From positions 13,889,501-13,953,500 of the forward strand of contig NC_091942.1 in NCBI RefSeq assembly GCF_041260155.1: 64,000 nt of DNA, in the 5' to 3' direction. Shown here in pieces: positions 12,425 through 25,217 of the stretch. The DNA is from Ptychodera flava. Lineage: Eukaryota; Hemichordata; Enteropneusta; Ptychoderidae. Position numbers and translations under genes: made by a program. The notes under the pieces were generated by a model that saw only the letters and a program-made list of their open reading frames with translations, did no database searches and was not told where the DNA came from. How positions within the stretch are numbered: position 1 is the stretch's first letter; each line of letters begins with the position of its first letter.

Positions 12425-12541
12425 TTTGAAATCTTTTCTGTTTTGATTTGGAACTTGTTTGATTAGTTGAGAGTGGTATTTCTCTTCACTGTTCGCGTTG
12501 TGCTGTCAGAGACGTTCTGATTTCAACGCTGTCATGGTTGG

Positions 12542-12704
12542 CCTTTTATGCTTACTCCTTCTGCGTTTAATCTATTGTCAGTCGGCTTGCTTGCACGAAC
12601 ATGTCTGGCCAGCTGTACTATATTTAGAATGAAATGATAATGAATGGTTGACGTCACTAGTTGTGAGTGCGCCCTCTAGATGTAAGGCATGTCGTGACAC
12701 GTTC
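12542..12704 (-). promoter_or_regulatory. Promoter module of vWA copy C
   Basis: TATA-like CATAAAAGG 12550-12542, CRE TGACGTCA 12649-12656, CTCF-like core 12669-12682 (reverse strand CATCTAGAGGGCGC), and CATG/CACG half-sites 12685-12704. The promoter is preserved although the coding frame is broken. Confidence 0.45.
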
Positions 12705-14081
12705 TTGTTGAGACTTGTACAGTGTTCATAGGCGAGCGGCGAATCCACAAAAAGGGCCTTATTTTAGGAGTTTAATGTACCCACCTTACATACGGCCACA
12801 TCATACGTCATTTGAAAGCTTGTTATCTCTACTTTAAGAATATTGATGATGTGGAGCTGACAATTAGGGCCATACCCCCTTAATTTGCATAATTCACACG
12901 GGTACCCAATTTGCATAAGGGCGATATAAAATTAGAAAATTCACTGTTAACTATTTTAAACGTACTTTTAAACTATCGAATAATATACCAAATGAAAGGT
13001 ATTTGCATGTAAAATACAACTTTGATATCCAAAAACATATCTACATTGATTTCACTGAAATATTTTCATATTTATATTGACAATAATATTTTCCTCTCTT
13101 AAATACAATATTTTTAAAATGTTAACAAATACAGCTAAAACATACAGCTACATCATACATCAATTGAAAGCTTATTATCTCTACTACAAGAAAATTGACA
13201 ATGTTGAACTGTCAAGTACGGCCCTAGCCCTTAATTTGCATGATTTACAAGGGTATCCAATTTGCATAAATGCAATATGAATTTAGAAATTCATTGTTCA
13301 CTACTCTAAACACACTTTTAAACTATCGAGTGATATATCACATGAAAGGTATTTGCATGAAGAATACGAAATAGATATCGAAAGAGATATTTAAAGTTGT
13401 TTTACTGAAATATTTTCATATTCATATTGGAAAAATATTTTCCCCTTTTCAGTAACAATATTATAAATATTTCATCACATACAGCCACATCATACAGACA
13501 CATCATACGTCATTTTTATAGCTTATTATCTCTAATTCAAGAAAATTGACAATGTTGAACTATCAAGTAAGGCTGTATCTCTAAATTTGCATAATTTACA
13601 TAGGTAAGCAATTTGCATAAATGCAATATAAATGACAAAATTCATTAACTATTCTAAACATACTTCTAAGCTATCGAGTGATATATCAAAGGAAAAGTAT
13701 TTGCATGTAAAAAACAAAGTTGACATCCAAAGAGATATACTAAGTAGTTTTACTGAAATATTTTCATATTTGTAGTGAAAAAAAATATTTTCCCCTTTTG
13801 AATAACGGTATTTCAAAAATTTTAACAGCAGTATCAATGCAACAACATGCATTATGATGTGCAAAAACTGCACAGAACACGGAGAACAAACAGCTGAAAT
13901 AAGGTCTGGAAATGAATATTTTGTTTGTTTAATGTATGTTTCAAAACACATGAATAGCTCTTCCTGTCTGCATTATTATCCGATACCGATGTCTAGTTTT
14001 TATAGGTCAGAGAGTGTTTCTCCAAACATGCCCTTTGTATGGACTATAATATACCCATTCACAGCATATGAAAACCTTTTA

Positions 14082-14084
<3 letters not shown>

Positions 14085-14140
<56 letters not shown>

Positions 14141-14147
14141 TATACAT

Positions 14148-14195
<48 letters not shown>

Positions 14196-14214
14196 ATATA
14201 TATATTATATATAT

Positions 14215-14250
<36 letters not shown>

Positions 14251-14326
14251 GAAATGTATACAATGTGCCCTCCGGTTATCACCATAATGGCTTTATGCAC
14301 CTCTTAACTTGGCACAGAGCGTACGG

Positions 14327-14421
<95 letters not shown>

Positions 14422-14435
14422 GATATATATATATT
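14085..14435. repeat. Two (TA)n tracts
   Basis: Imperfect TA runs at 14085-14250 and 14326-14435, separated by about 75 unique bases, in the core of the foldback element. Frames across them are low-complexity artefacts. Confidence 0.9.
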
Positions 14436-15192
14436 TTGTAAAGATGTGTTGGGAAAATATCACCAATTACTATTAAGTCTAAACATAAACAAAAACCCCC
14501 ATGAACGACACTATTGTAGTTTTTGAAAAGTAACTGTGTAGCCGAAACAATGTGTGAGAGTAAGCTGTAGTCAAAGTTATGGCATGATCCATGATCCAAG
14601 TCATTCATGGCGATACAGTATCATGCATTTCCAGTACATCTAGTAATTCTACATCATCCTCTTCTTAAACAGTTTTGTCATGAGTAAAAGGGTTGCCACA
14701 GTTATAGCTGCCTTGTGCATGGAAGATTAATTTGACAGCAGACACAACTGGTGACTAGTAATAAGAGAAAGCAAACTCTACACATCTTTCATATTTTATG
14801 TTTGTTTGAATTTTGCGTAGGTTATGTTTGGCTGTTTTGTGTAAAGTGTTGATTTGCCATGACGAGGCGTACCCCTAATCTACGTATCCTGCCCTGAACC
14901 CGCACTGGAGTTGAAAGACTACTGTGACACTGCGATCCTTTGATGCTACCTTTCGAGAATAGAGTTGTCTTCACCAGTCGCTTAAAATTCATTTTCGGTT
15001 GGTGAAACGTGTGCACTGCTGGACCACGTTGTTTCAATGAAGTTAAATTTGTTCAAGTAGGGAAGCTAGAATGTCTACCGTTTCGATCTAGTTGTGTTTG
15101 TGAATGCTCATGTGATTTGAGATCGAGCTATTGTAGGTGTCTACTGTTTGGCATAGGTGTAACGCTTATATTTCAATTTCATATGTATGTGA

Positions 15193-15300
15193 TTAGGCTG
15201 CGTTCACAAATAATGGTGGTGAGGGGCGGAGGAATTCGGGGTGGAATCGAAAATTTGAGGGATAGTAGAGGAGACTTGAAAGTTTAGATCTGCGTATAGG
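15193..15300 (+). repeat. Partial copy of the GCGTTCAC-end repeat
   Basis: CTGCGTTCACAAATAATGG followed by GGGGCGGAGGAATTCGGGG matches the left end of the element at 50445 and the inverted right end at 51869. Only one end is recognisable here, so this is a truncated or nested fragment. Confidence 0.5.
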
Positions 15301-17332
15301 GGACCTGAAAATATTTTGGTTCCCTTTTACTTTTTGCGATTCCAAGGTTTCGAAGGCAATGCAATGAAAATCGAATAACAATTAAATGTCATCCGATTGT
15401 TCTAAAGTTAGTAATAATCAAATAAGATCTAGAATTACTTTTACTTTTTATTTTTACTTCATTACTTTTATCTCGAAAAAATCTTGTTTTTTGTATCGTG
15501 TTGTTGTGGCATAATTGTTCTACTGTATCGTTATGCTTTGCCTTTAACAAATCATTGAATGTTGCCGTTTGATTGCATTAACTGGAATCTGGTATCTGTT
15601 GGCTTTGTGTGTGTGTTCTTAAGTCGAGAATGTTAATTTCTTGCATCGTCGACCTTCATAGATAATGGAGTCTAAAGATGTGATTTTTTGAGAAGAGCTT
15701 TCGAAAATTTCAGAGTAGGATGCATTTTTTATGTTTGATATGAATTTATTAAGCTCGAGTTGTGTTCCAATAAAGATCAGACATTGTCTCTGAATCTCAG
15801 TCACAGCGATATTTGTTTTTTGTGTTGTTGAATTATTTTTATTTTGTATATATTTTATTCTTATTTTGCATAATGTGGGTATTATTCGTATTTACTGCAC
15901 AATTTTATGAATATTAAAAAAAACCATGATATTCGTGATTTAAATAAAAAATATTCAATGAGAATATTTTAGATACGTGTTTGGAATTCATAGCTCTATT
16001 TTACATGTCAATACCTTTCATTTGATATATCACTCGATAGTTTAAAAGCAAGTGAAGAGTACTTATCGATGGATTTTTATAATTTTATATCGGACTCATG
16101 CAAATTAGGTACCAGTGTGTATTATACAAATTAAAGAATGACGGCTCTATTTTGCAGCTACATATCGTCAATTTTCGTGAAGCAGAGGTGATAGGCATTC
16201 CAGTGACTTATAATGTGGCTGTATGATGTAGTTCTATGTATTAAAATTATTAAAATATCGTTATTCAAAAGGGGAAAATATATTTTTTGATATAATTATG
16301 AAAATAATTCAATAAAATCATTTTAATATCTCTTTTGGTATCTATTTTGTATTCTACATGCAAATACCTTTCATTTGATATATCACTCAATAGTTTAAAG
16401 TATGCTTAGAGTAGTTAATAAATCCCTAATTTTATATCACTTTTTTGTATTTTGCGTACCCATGCAAATTATGCAAATTAGGACCTACGGCCGTACTTGA
16501 CAGCCAAACATTGTCAATTTTCTTAAAGTACAGGTAATCAGTTTTCAAATGACGTATGATGGGGCTGTATGATGTGGTTGTATGTATTAAAATTTTTAAA
16601 ATATTGAAATTCAAAAGAGGAAAGTATTTTTTCAATATAAATATGAAAATATTTCAGTGAAATCAATTCAAATATTTCTTTGGATATCAAAGTTGTATTG
16701 TACATTCAAATACCTTTCATTTGGTATATCACTCGATAGTTTAAAAGCATGTTTAGAGTAGTTAACAGTTAATTTCTGATTTTACATCGCATTTATGCAA
16801 ATTGGATACCAGTGTAAATTATGTAAATTAAGGGATATGGCCCTACTTGAAAGCTCAACATTGTCCATTTTCATAACGTACATATAATAAGCTTTCAAAT
16901 GATGTATGATATGGCTGTATGATGTGGCTGCATCTGTTAAAATTTTTAAAATATTGTTATTCAAAAGATGAAAATAAACTTTTCATAATAAATATGGAAA
17001 TATTTCAGTGAAATCAATTAAAATATATCTTTGGATATCCATATTGTATTCTACATGCAAATACCTTTCATTTGATATATCACTCGATAGTTTGAAAGTA
17101 TGTTTAAAGTAGTTAACAATGAAATTTCTAATTTTTGTCGAATTTATGCAAATTGGATACCCGTGTGAATTATGCAAATTAGGGGTGTATGGCCCGACTT
17201 GGGAGCTCCACATCGTCAATTTTCTTGAAGTACAGATAATAAGCTTTCAAATGACGTATGATGTGGCCGTATGTAAGGTGGGTACATTAAGTGTGAAAAA
17301 TAGGTGTTCTGCCCGCTCGCCTATCCTGACAT

Positions 17333-19482
17333 GACAGGGACGTATCATGTATGTCGGCTTGCATATAGTGTGGGCGCATTGTCTACCCTGGCCGGACATC
17401 GTTTTAATATTTTCAAGTGTATGCGCAGATGTATGCCACAGCTTTGCTAGATGATGTTGCTATGTACTGAAGTACACCGTTGTTGACGGCAGATTAAACG
17501 GTCTTCGGCACCCACCAGGGGATATTAAGGCATTTTCGCTTGTTGTTCGATTCACTGCGAAGACCTCTGTAAATAATAGGTCATATCTAATAGGTGCTTG
17601 CACAGTCGTTTGGTGGGCTATTCGACCCATAGACGAGTGTACAGAAGCGAGACACTCGTCTATGGGTCGAATAGTCCAGAGCTGAATAGCCCACCAAGCG
17701 ACCGTGGTGCTTGCAGGGGCCTTCGCCGTGCGTCGAACCTCAAACGACTATGGACTATGGCTATAGCCTCTGCTTAGTCTGCTTAAGTTGTAGTCAGGTA
17801 AAGCATACTAAGTATTTCCGCTTTGTAATCGAACTTATATGAGCATGTGAATGTTCCCCTTTGAATATAATGTGTTGATTCAACAATACTGACCTCATGC
17901 ACGAAACGAAACAAAGAAGAAAAAAAGTGAAAATCTGGCGTATTAATCTCCCTGAAAATTTGTCTTGACGCTATCTTTAACTTGAAAAATAAGTTAAAAG
18001 TGTCGCTGAGTTGTAACTTCACTAAGACATCATACCGTACACTTCACAAGATGTTCCAACTTAGTCATTGTATGGCCGAGACTCAGCTTTAAAATATGAT
18101 AGTATTGCTACACAGGTCTAACCAACCAACATTGATACGTAAGATGATGATATTTCAGTCAAAATATGTCCGAAAATGACAAAAGTGAGATGGAAGTTCT
18201 ATCAAGCAATTGTCACTCATTTTGCATTTTGTGTTCTTTACCTAATTCGTTAGGGCTTTATTATGTATTTTGAGACTTAGGCCCTGGACTATCTGTTTGA
18301 CATATTAAAATCTTTATTTGCTGTGTCTTCGTCGCACATTCATTTCTGGGAAGAATCATTTAATTCTTAGTAAGGCGCTTAAGGTTCCCGGAAGATTGTC
18401 TCCGTATAGAAGGGCGGTAAAACGCCTTCCAGAATGTCATTGGGAAAAGATTTTCCTGGGAGAACCTGTTGCAAGGTGTGTGATATTATCAGGAGGATAT
18501 TTCCTGTCGTAGCTTTAGAATGGCCATGGGAATGACACTCATTTTTGAAATGTAAATTTCAGAATTGAAGCTATTAAAAGTGAGCAGTGTTTTGATTTAT
18601 AGGTTGAGCTGTGGTCTCAACCGTATTGATGCAAAGAAAACAAAAGAAGATCACTGTCAATTACATATCATGATTTGAGAACCAATTTCGATTTTTGTAC
18701 CTGTAAATTGTGACACAACTACAAATACTTTCTCACAGAATACCGTCACTCCAGCGTGACGCTGTCACAGAAGTGATTGACAAATTTATTCTATAAGGTC
18801 ATATGGCTGTAGCCCTTTGTTCTTTGATATTAAAATATTAGGCTCTCTTTCCGAACCAGAAAGATGGAAGATAATATTCCAGACCGTAGTGCCTTGCTTT
18901 AATACTCTATCTCTATAGTTGCAACGATACCATGTCGTCTTTCCAAAAGATACAAATTATGGAAATTTGATGATCTTTTGCTCCAGGGGTATTATAATTT
19001 CCTAAATAAACAACTAGGCCTACGGACCCGAGAACAATATGTAAGAATTAACTAGCATTAACTGTCTTTGCGTTTATTGTTCGGAAATTAAGTGTTTGTT
19101 GAACTGAATCCGCAGGACAAGCTACATTTCTTTAGTGAGTGCCATGTAATTTACATCACGGTAGGGAAATGCGTATACTAGTTTGAAATTGGTAATGTGG
19201 CCTGGGAATAATTAATGATGCATGTACGTGTAATCTTCTCTTGCCTAACAATGTGTAGGTTTCGACATACAAAGTCATGTACCATTTTGTTTCAATCGTC
19301 CACGATGATGGACCTTCTACTTCTGCTTGGATGTTCTCAACTATTTTACTTTTAAATCCGAATGTAATTCATTTTGATTCTTCAAGGATCAGAAGGGTAT
19401 ATATTTATCCGAACTTTTTCTTAGTTGGAAAGGATACTTGTGTAGCTAGTTTTACAACGTTATAAGAGTTAATAAGAACGCT
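17333..19482. repeat. Array spacer between copies C and D, left part
   Basis: Non-coding spacer homologous to 7435-9600 and to the D-E spacer, and closest to the latter. It is interrupted by the hairpin MITE at 17603 and ends at the 5.2 kb foldback element. Confidence 0.75.
17603..17705. mobile_element. 103-base hairpin MITE with target duplication
   Basis: Flanked by GGTGCTTGCA at 17593-17602 and 17706-17715; the D spacer (near 28072) has this sequence once and no insert. Ends are inverted (CAGTCGTTTGGTGGGCTATT against the complement of AATAGCCCACCAAGCGACCG). An inner perfect arm, ATTCGACCCATAGACGAGTG and its complement, would fold around an 11-base loop. The 9-10 base duplication fits a Mutator- or hAT-like MITE. 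Confidence 0.8.
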
Positions 19483-19626
19483 GTTATTACCCCTATTTGT
19501 AACAATCAACCCTATTGTAACAAATTTAATTTTCAAAAAAACTTTGCCATATATGCTGAAATATTAATAAAATATGCATATTTGTATGTTTGAGGGCAAT
19601 TTTCTTTTTTTTCCTTGTCAAAACTC

Positions 19627-22600
19627 ATTTTTCCGAAACTGCTTTTGTTACAAATTGGGTTGATTGTTACAAATAGGGGTGGCATAGGTCAACCCTATTT
19701 GTAACAATCAACCCTATTTGTAACAAAACCTAAATTTCAAAGAAACTTGGCCGTATTTGATGAAATCTTGATGAATATACATATAAGTATGTTCGGGGGC
19801 AATTTTCTTTGTTTTCCTTGTTGAAACTCATTTGTACGAAAATGCTCGTGAGATTAAATTTCGTTGTGCAGGTTCCTAGGGATAAGAGCCCTACTCGTAA
19901 GATATAATCAAGTCGTGCAGATACATGCCAAAGGTTTGTTTCGGGGCAATTTTCACCAATTTCGGTCAAAAATGTTAAAAATCTTGTTTTCTGACCGAAA
20001 TCATACTAAACCTATATGGGGTTAACTTTTGTTACAAATTGGGTTGATTGTTACAAATAGGGTTGACGTGTCAACCCTATTTGTAACAATCAACCCTATT
20101 TGTAACAAAATTTAACCAACTTGAAACAAAACCTAATTTTCTACAAAACTTGGCCGTATTTGATGAAATCTTGATGAAATGTACATATTAGTATGTTTTG
20201 GGGCAATTTTTATTTTTTCCTTGTCGAAACTCATTTTTTCCGAAAATGCTCGTTAGATTAACTTTCGTTGTGCAGGTTGCCTAGTATAAGAGGCCTATTC
20301 GTAAGATATAATCAAGTTGTGCAGATAGGTTTGTTTCGGGGCAAATTTCCCCAATTTCGGTCAAAAATGTTAAAAATCTTGTTTTCTGACAGAAATCATA
20401 CTAAACCTATATGGGGTTAACTTTTGTTACAAATTGGGTTGATTGTTACAAATAGGGTTGACGTGTCAACCCTATTTGTAACAATCAACCCTATTTGTAA
20501 CAAAGTTTAACCAATTTGTGACAAAAGCTAATTTTTCTCTGCCGTATTTGATGAAATCTTGATGAAATATACATATTAGTATTTTCGGGGGCAATTTTCT
20601 TTGTTTTTTCCATGTCGAAACTCATTTAACTACTCATTAGATAAAATTTTCGGCTCGCAGGTTTTTAGGGATAAAGGCCTCCATCTAACAGGTAATCATG
20701 TTTTTCAGATACATGCCAAAATTTGGTGGGCGGCATCAGTCACTAATTTTGGTCAAAAATGCAAAACAAATCTTCTTTACTGACAGAAGTCATACTAATC
20801 CTATTTATATCAAAAGTTAACGCTATTTGTAATTCGTAAAACCAAAAAAAAAAATTTTGCTCTTCCAATAACATGGTTTCAAAACAGGGCAGGTAGGTCG
20901 GCTGGTTTTTTCCCCTATATTTTCTTTTAAATATGCACTTTTCAGGGGTCCAGGGCGATCTAATACTTACCACAACATTTCCAGAAAAAGCGTATCATAC
21001 ATATTAAAGGACTAAATACATAAAAGACGTCGACGTCCCAAGCAAAAATCAAATATCAGGTGACGAACACGTGATTTTACGGGGGGTTTTCTGTCTTTTT
21101 GTTACTTCCGTGTTTACGTTGCGCTAAAAAGTTTTGGGTCGCAGGCAAAAAAATAGGGTAGGTCGGGTTATCGGAACACGACAACTTTTTTCTTTTGCCT
21201 ATCCTATCCATCTGCAGGCCACCGAGACTTTGGTCGGCCTCTGTAAAGGATGCTTCATAGTAACTTAAATCATCATCAAACTTTAAATTTTAAAATCTTT
21301 CAATCACGTCGGCCTTGAGTTCGATATTTTCTCCTCAGTCGTATTTTTCTCAATATTACCTCAATAATAATGCCGTACAGCAATGGCAATGCCGTAAAAT
21401 CGATAATTTTATCAAGCTTCAGCAGCCGAAAACCACATGGAATTAAGGCAGAAAGGACCCATCATGTAGTTACTCATAATCCAAGCCAGGCACAGATAGG
21501 TGAGACACTACACATATGGTGTCCAAAGCTAGATAGTGGAGTCGTTTATGTTCCAGATACCTTCGATCTGGTATTTGACCTTATAGTATCGGTCACCCAA
21601 ATAACCGAGTAGTTTAGAATATCACAAAAAATATAATCAAGTGCATTGTTTTAGAATTCGAGGGACAGATACTTCTGGAAGTGAGTAATCATAATTTTAT
21701 TGAATGTTATCGTGATCCCTATGAACTTAAAAAGTAGAGATGAAACGTGATTCTGAAGAGTATTCAGAACGAAAATCTCCGAATCTAAAAAGTGGTGAGG
21801 CCGATGCAGATAATAACATCGTTTATGACAGTCTACCTCTTGAGGTTTATGATACGAAATATGCCATGCACTTGACTCATCCCTTCATCAAAGGTCATAG
21901 GGTTACTTATCCATCAGCGCTCGGCAGCAACATCCAGTGGGAAATTACCCTTGTGTCTCTGCCTCCAGTTAATTGTCAGTGAAAATCTCCCTACAGCAGG
22001 TTATACAAACTGACGAATATTCAATTTGGATATTAAAATGGTGGTAGACTTCATGACACTACTGACACTGGAAATGCATTCAACATTTAAATTTACAGTT
22101 GAGAAATACCTAAAAAAACAACATATTCCAACGTTGAAATATTTCAGGGCTCAAAGCAAAACTAAGAAATCATTCTTGATATTAAAACAAATGCAAAACC
22201 AACCGGAACGTTCCAATGCCTGCTCAGAGGATCACCCAAAAACAACCTTTAAGGGACCCATCAAAGGCGAAATTCTTAGATACTCGCCTACATGCAATAT
22301 CCAATCGATTTCAAGAAAAAAGTAGAATTCTTCACAAGCAAATTGATAGACACAATATGCACGGCAACATAAACCAAACAGAATCCATACTCAAAAAAGT
22401 AAATAGAAAAACAAACAATCAAACATTCACAACATAAAATGACTTGATCTTCACAACAACATTCAGGCTCAACACATATCAAAACAAAGGATAAAAAAGA
22501 AAGCCCGTCAAAATATTTGGAAGAACTTGATAAGTGGGAAGCAATTAAAACCCTTTTGCCGAAACAACCAACAAGAGCCTACAATAAAAACAAGTGTATA

Positions 22601-24532
22601 AATTAAAGCAGCGGCATTGAGGGTTCAAATGAATCCAAACAAATGCCAAGGCCGTATCTGTGATGAATTATCTGAAAATTAGGTAAAACGTCACCACAAG
22701 GAACCTTCATACAAAATGTCAAAGCAATTGGACGAGTAGATTCTAAAAGAAGATTTTTGACCTGCTTTTTTAGCAAAAATGGCGAAATTGCCAAAAAAGA
22801 GTCGTGCATAGATCAGCACAATTCAATACTTCTTGAAAGAATTATCTCCAGAAACCTGTATACCAAATTTCAAAACAAACCACCTCGCAATTTTAGAAAA
22901 CATATTTTTTTCAAAAAACGACATATTTCCCCAAAATATAGACCTAAATACGCATATTTCATCAAGATTTCATCAAATACGGCCAAGTTTTTTGAAAATT
23001 AGGTTTTGTTACAAAATTATTAAATTTTGTTACAAATAGGGTTGTTTCTTACAAATAGGGTTGATTGTTACAAATAGGGTTGCACGTCAACCCTATTTGT
23101 AACAATCAACCCAATTTGTAACAAAAGTTAACCCAATATAGGTTTAGTATGATTTCGGTCAGAAAACAAGATTTTTAACATTTTCGACCGAAATTGGGGA
23201 AAATTGCCCCGAAAAAACCTTTGGCATGTATCTGCACAACTCGATCATATGTTACGAGTAGGCCTCTTATACTAGGCAACCTGCACAACGAAAGTTAATC
23301 TAACGAGCATTTTCGGAAAAAATAAGTTTCGACAAGGAAAAAATAAAAATTGCCCCAAAACATACTAATATGTATATTTCATCAAGATTTCATCAAATAC
23401 GGCCAAGTTTTTTAGAAAATTAGGTTTTGTTTCAAGTTGGTTAAATTTTGTTACAAATAGGGTTGATTGTTACAAATAGGGTTGACACGTCAACCCTATT
23501 TGTAACAATCAACCCAATTTGTAACAAAAGTTAACCCAATATAGGTTTAGTATGATTTCTGTCAGAAAACAAGATTTTTAACATTTTTGACCGAAATTGG
23601 GGAAATTTGCCCCGAAACAAACCTATCTGCACAACTTGATTATATCTTACGAATAGGCCTCTTATACTAGGCAACCTGCACAACGAAAGTTAATCTAACG
23701 AGCATTTTCGGAAAAAATGAGTTTCGACAAGGAAAAAATAAAAATTGCCCCAAAACATACTAATATGTACATTTCATCAAGATTTCATCAAATACGGCTA
23801 AGTTTTGTAGAAAATTAGGTTTGTTTCAAGTTGGTTAAATTTTGTTACAAATAGGGTTGATTGTTACAAATAGGTTGATTGTACAAATAGGGTTGACACG
23901 TCAACCCTATCTATTTGTAACAATCAACCCAATTGTAACAAAAGTTAACCCCATATAGGTTTAGTATGATTTCGGTCAGAAAACAAGATTTTTAACATTT
24001 TTGACCGAAAATGGTGAAAATTGCCCCGAAACAAACCTTTGGCATGTATCTGCACGACTTGATTATATCTTACGAGTAGGGCTCTTATCCCTAGGAACCT
24101 GCACAACGAAATTTAATCTCACGAGCATTTTCGTACAAATGAGTTTTGACAAGGAAAACAAAGAAAATTGCCCCCGAACATACTTATATGTATATTTCAT
24201 CAAGATTTCATCAAATACGGCCAAGTTTCTTTGAAATTTAGGTTTTGTTACAAATAGGGTTGATTGTTACAAATAGGGTTGACATATGTCACCCCTATTT
24301 GTAACAATCAACCCAATTTGTAACAAAAGCAGTTTCGGAAAAATGAGTTTTGACAAGGAAAAAAAAGAAAATTGCCCTCAAACATACTAATATGCATATT
24401 TCATTAATATTTCAACATATATGGCAAAGTTTTTTTGAAAATTAAATTTTGTTACAAATAGGGTTGATTGTTACAAATAGGGGTGATACGTGTCACCCCT
24501 ATTTGTAACAATCAACCCAATTTGTAACAAAA
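19627..24532. repeat. Series of palindromic blocks in the foldback arms
   Basis: Near-perfect palindromes of about 70-80 bases built from GTTACAAATAGGGTTGATTG and its complement. Left arm: about 19648-19725, 20033-20109 and 20425-20502. Right arm: about 23028-23118, 23450-23526, 23848-23942, 24246-24330 and 24446-24530. Each is centred on a short variable core such as GACGTGTC. They separate the longer arm units. Confidence 0.75.
21370..22590 (+). mobile_element. Fossil capsid-like and RT-like remains (virus-like element)
   Basis: Short open stretches in the core of the foldback element resemble, to my recollection, a double-jelly-roll-type capsid family of Polinton/adintovirus-like elements. 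The recognisable pieces are IGETLHIWCPKLDSG followed by VPDTFDLVFDL, and further on VYDTKYAMHLTHPFIKGH with VTYPSALG and WEITLV. Downstream, HPKTTFKGPIKGEILRYSP and a later LLPKQPTRAY look like the end of a reverse-transcriptase-type protein. The remains are broken in several places and very incomplete; nothing here can be functional. Assignment rests on motif memory, so it needs a profile search of the sequence as it stands. Confidence 0.35.
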
Positions 24533-24695
24533 GCAGTTTCGGAAAAATGAGTTTTGACAAGGAAAAAAAAGAAAATTGCCCTCAAACATACAAATATGCA
24601 TATTTTATTAATATTTCAACATATATGGCAAAGTTTTTTTGAAAATTAAATTTTGTTACAAATAGGGTTGATTGTTACAAATAGGGGTAATACAC

Positions 24696-24850
24696 ATGCT
24701 ATCAAGTCCTAGGAATACTGCACAAATAGGAAACGCTCTTATTTTTGTCACTATTAAAGCCAAGCGGTTAGTTACCATTGTCGGCATTACACGAGCTTTA
24801 ACAAGAAATCAAAAACAACAGACATGATATTTATAGCTAAAATAAAAACG
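24696..24850. repeat. Array spacer between C and D, right part
   Basis: Resumes the spacer after the foldback element and leads into the 3' flank of copy D, matching 9600-9727 and 32935-33079. Confidence 0.7.
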
Positions 24851-24856
24851 TTTATT
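24851..24856 (-). terminator. Polyadenylation signal of vWA copy D
   Basis: Minus-strand AATAAA about 360 bases beyond the stop, context conserved with the other copies. Confidence 0.5.
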
Positions 24857-25217
24857 TATGTACGTGTTGTATAATTAGTACACAAATACTGAACGTCAAT
24901 ACATTCTCTTCGTAAATAACCACTATATATTTACACAGATAAAGCAATTTCATACTTCCTGATTGATTTCCCAAAAGTAACCATTTCAGACACAAAAGAC
25001 ATATAATCGTACAACATGACACTATTCATGTTCTGTTGCTCTTTCATATGTTCATACAACAAATAAACTAACTCTGTAGAAAACCCACCCAATGTATTCA
25101 CAGTAAACAGAAACGTTTCATGAGATCTGCTGGCAGTGAACTGTAAATGTTCTGACTTGGTGATGCACTCTTCTGTCGCCTGTCTTAAAATATTTGTGGT
25201 GTTCGATATGAAAGTCT

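Larger units (their letters stand above)
12730..17332. mobile_element. 4.6 kb foldback element with tandem-repeat arms
   Basis: The matching flank of copy D (near 27811) runs GTTCAT directly into GACAGGG. Here 4.6 kb separates these, with CAT on both sides (727-729 and 17330-17332), a possible 3-base target duplication. The ends are inverted: AGGCGAGCGG at 12730 and its complement ending near 17322, followed inward by ATGTACCCACCTTACATACG and its complement. The left arm (to about 13820) holds three and a bit units of about 345 bases, the right arm (from about 15940) about four inverted ones, each with TTTGCAT, a run of ATATCACTCGATAGTTT and CATTTGAAAGCTT. The core (13820-15940) has two TA tracts and no gene. 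A non-autonomous DNA transposon is the likely class. Confidence 0.75.
19483..24695. mobile_element. 5.2 kb foldback element with decayed capsid-like core
   Basis: Inserted in the C-D spacer: left flank AAGAACGCT and right flank ATGCTATCAAG join as AAGAACACGCTATCAAG in the D-E spacer (near 32855), implying a 5-base or so duplication (ACGCT, now ACGCT/ATGCT). The ends are inverted (TATTACCCCTATTTGTAAC). Arms of about 1.4 kb (to about 20850) and 1.7 kb (from about 22980) consist of 200-400-base units joined by palindromic blocks. The core carries faint capsid-like and polymerase-like coding remains. Long terminal inverted arms around a capsid gene recall Polinton/adintovirus-type elements, though the repeat arms are atypical. 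It is a broken fossil, younger than the C/D duplication. Superfamily uncertain. Confidence 0.6.

Noticed and set aside
19483-24695. Possible CRISPR-like or telomeric array (repeated TAGGG-containing motif)
   Set aside because: Units are long, palindromic and inverted, without unique spacers; the GGGTTG motif is not a TTAGGG tract.
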